DNA from: Actinomycetota bacterium
GTDB lineage: Bacteria; Actinomycetota; Acidimicrobiia; Acidimicrobiales; JACCXE01
Assembly (NCBI GenBank): GCA_013697265.1
Contig: JACCXE010000272.1
Coordinates: 1 to 7,201 of the forward strand
Length of the DNA: 7,201 nucleotides
Direction of reading: 5' to 3'
Below are positions 5,556-7,201 of the stretch, piece after piece (within the stretch, counting starts at the first letter, position 1; the number at the start of each line of letters is the position of its first letter). Position numbers and translations under genes: made by a program. The notes under the pieces were generated by a model that saw only the letters and a program-made list of their open reading frames with translations, made no database searches and was not told the DNA's origin.

Positions 5556-7201
5556 ATGACCATGATCACGCTCGGAATCAACGCCTATCACGGCGACGCG
5601 TCGGTGGCGGTGTTCGTCGACGGCGAACTGATCGCCGCGGTCGAAGAAGAACGCTTCACCCGCCAGAAGCATCAGGCCGGTTTTCCGGCTGAGTCGGTGC
5701 GGTGGTGCCTCGCGGAAGTCGACGCCACGATCCACGACGTCGACCACGCCGCGATCTCGCGCGACCCCTTCGCCAATCTCGGGCGCAAGCTGCTGTGGAC
5801 GCTGCGTCACCGGCCGAGCCGCTCGTCGATCTCGGCCCGGGCCAAGAACACCGGCAAGATCCTTGACGCTAGCGAAGCGTTGGCGAAGGCGACCGGCCTT
5901 AGTTCGGCCAAAGAACTCAAGACCAAGCTGCACCGCGTTGAGCATCACAAGGCCCACCTGGCCAGCGCGCTGTGTTCCTCGCCGTTCGACACCGCGGCCT
6001 GCGTCACCCTCGACGGTATGGGCGACTTCCTCAGTTCGGCGTGGGGCCGAGGCGTAGGCGGCAAGCTCGACGTGCACGGAGTGGTGGCGTTTCCCGACAG
6101 CCTCGGCGTGTTCTACACATCGTTTACGCAGTTCCTCGGCCTGCCGTCGTTCGGCGACGAATACAAGCTGATGGGCCTGGCCGCGTACGGCGAGCCGACG
6201 TTCCTGCCCCAGATGCGCGAAGTCGTCCGTCTCGGTGACGGCATGAAATACGAGCTCGACCTGAGCTATTTCACGCATCACGACAAGGGTGTGGAGATGA
6301 CCTGGGCCGACGGCTCGCCGACGCTTGGGTCGATGTTCGCGACGAAGATGACCGAGGTGTTTGGCCCCGCCCGCGAGTTCCGCGCCGAGCTGACCCAACG
6401 CGACATGGATCTCGCCGCGTCGGTGCAGCGACGGCTCGAAGAGGTCGAGTTGGAGTACCTGCGCCGCCTGCACGACCGCATCCCCGAACGCGCCGTGGTG
6501 ATGGCGGGCGGCGTTGCGCTCAACGTGTTGGCTAACAGGCTCATCCGCAGCGACACGCCCTTTGACGACGTGTGGGTGCAACCCGCGGCGAACGATTCGG
6601 GCACGGCCATCGGGGCCGCGCAGTACGTGATGCACCACGTGCTCGGCCGACCTCGCACCTGGACAATGACGCATGCCTACACCGGCCCCGTCTACGACGA
6701 GGCGGCCTGTGTCGACGCGCTGGGCGACGCCGGTTTCGCGAACGAGGCTCAGCGCATGGACGACGACACGCTCTTCGCCTACATCGCCCAACGCCTCACC
6801 GAGGGTGCCGTAGTCGGCTGGTATCAAGGCCGAGCCGAACTAGGCCCGCGGGCGCTGGGCAACCGTTCGATCGTGTGCGACCCCCGCCGCCCCGACATGA
6901 AAGACATCCTCAACGCGCGGATCAAACACCGCGAGCCGTTCCGTCCATTCGCGCCCTCGGTGCTGGCCGAGACCATGGGCGATTGGTTCGAAGAACCGTA
7001 TGAATCGCCGTACATGCTGATGGCGTTCAAAGTGCGCGGAGACAAACTCGGCCAGATCCCTGCGATCACCCACGAAGACGGCACCGCCCGGGTGCAAACC
7101 GTCACCGCGGACACCAACCCGCGGTACTACGGGCTCATCAGCGCGTTCAACGAACTGACCGGCGTGCCCATCGTGTTGAACACGTCGTTCAACGAGAACG
7201 A
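5556..7201 (+). CDS. Carbamoyltransferase, NodU/CmcH/TobZ family, 3' end beyond window
   Basis: An open frame of 548 codons runs from ATG 5556 off the right edge without a stop. I translated it by hand. It opens with MTMITLGINAYHGDASVAV, then AVEEERFTRQKH, the usual start of this family. The N-terminal Kae1-like domain carries the metal-binding motif EHHKAHLAS (H130, H131, H134), TLDGMGD and FGDEYKLMGLAAYGE, and continues to MAGGVALNV and QPAANDSGTAIGAA. The C-terminal YrdC-like domain follows with GWYQGRAELGPRALGNRSI and K-H-R-E-P-F-R-P-F-A-P. The last visible residues, LNTSFNEN, belong to a motif near the C-terminus, so only a few tens of residues are probably missing. Enzymes of this family use carbamoyl phosphate and ATP to place a carbamoyl group on a hydroxyl, often of a sugar. 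In this cluster the target is likely a polysaccharide residue or its precursor; this is inferred. ATG 5562 (MITLGINAYHG) is an equally possible start. Confidence 0.93.
   Translation, partial: MTMITLGINAYHGDASVAVFVDGELIAAVEEERFTRQKHQAGFPAESVRWCLAEVDATIHDVDHAAISRDPFANLGRKLLWTLRHRPSRSSISARAKNTGKILDASEALAKATGLSSAKELKTKLHRVEHHKAHLASALCSSPFDTAACVTLDGMGDFLSSAWGRGVGGKLDVHGVVAFPDSLGVFYTSFTQFLGLPSFGDEYKLMGLAAYGEPTFLPQMREVVRLGDGMKYELDLSYFTHHDKGVEMTWADGSPTLGSMFATKMTEVFGPAREFRAELTQRDMDLAASVQRRLEEVELEYLRRLHDRIPERAVVMAGGVALNVLANRLIRSDTPFDDVWVQPAANDSGTAIGAAQYVMHHVLGRPRTWTMTHAYTGPVYDEAACVDALGDAGFANEAQRMDDDTLFAYIAQRLTEGAVVGWYQGRAELGPRALGNRSIVCDPRRPDMKDILNARIKHREPFRPFAPSVLAETMGDWFEEPYESPYMLMAFKVRGDKLGQIPAITHEDGTARVQTVTADTNPRYYGLISAFNELTGVPIVLNTSFNEN

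Noticed and set aside
5556..5570. The carbamoyltransferase start reads ATGACCATGATCACG (MTMIT), differing by one base from the familiar E. coli lacZ start, as found in cloning vectors.
   Set aside because: The match ends after 15 bases and the frame continues directly into conserved carbamoyltransferase sequence (LGINAYHGDAS). It is a chance similarity, not vector contamination.
5511..6827. Long minus-strand open frame continuous with the glycosyltransferase, which would extend it to 804 residues.
   Set aside because: This part lies antisense to the well-conserved carbamoyltransferase, is rich in Arg, Val, Ala and His, and has no recognisable domain; high-GC coding DNA commonly leaves such frames open.

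Overview
The window looks like part of a surface-polysaccharide (exopolysaccharide, capsule or O-antigen-like) biosynthesis cluster from a high-GC bacterium. Sampled lines of the central and right parts have a GC content in the mid to high 60s percent, codon third positions are strongly G/C-biased, one gene starts with TTG and another probably with GTG. These traits fit an actinobacterium (possibly Acidimicrobiia-like), but nothing here fixes the taxonomy.

Layout, left to right. The C-terminal end of a GT4-type glycosyltransferase (1-330, +) enters from the left edge. It is followed by a GDP-L-fucose synthase-like short-chain dehydrogenase (386-1360, +), a glutamine-dependent asparagine synthetase-like amidotransferase (1361-3196, -), a WbuB/WcaI-like glycosyltransferase (3250-4452, +), a second GT4 glycosyltransferase (4413-5510, -), and a NodU/CmcH-type carbamoyltransferase (5556 to the right edge, +) that runs out of the window. 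Every base is accounted for: the only intergenic gaps are 331-385, 3197-3249 and about 5511-5555. No RNA gene, mobile element, CRISPR array or convincing terminator was found.

How they may work together: the GDP-fucose synthase would supply an activated 6-deoxyhexose, the three glycosyltransferases would build the repeat unit, and the amidotransferase and carbamoyltransferase would decorate sugars (for example amide formation on a uronic acid and O-carbamoylation of a hydroxyl). The sugar assignments are inference from family membership. No polymerase, flippase, priming transferase or GDP-mannose 4,6-dehydratase is visible, so the cluster must continue outside.

The most unusual aspect is architecture rather than gene content. 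From the fucose synthase onward each gene is on the opposite strand from its neighbour. The convergent pairs touch (stop codons back to back at 1358-1363) or overlap (40 bp at 4413-4452), and the divergent pairs are separated by only about 45-53 bp. One divergent gap holds a symmetric -10-like heptamer that could drive both directions. I do not see evidence of an entirely new system here.
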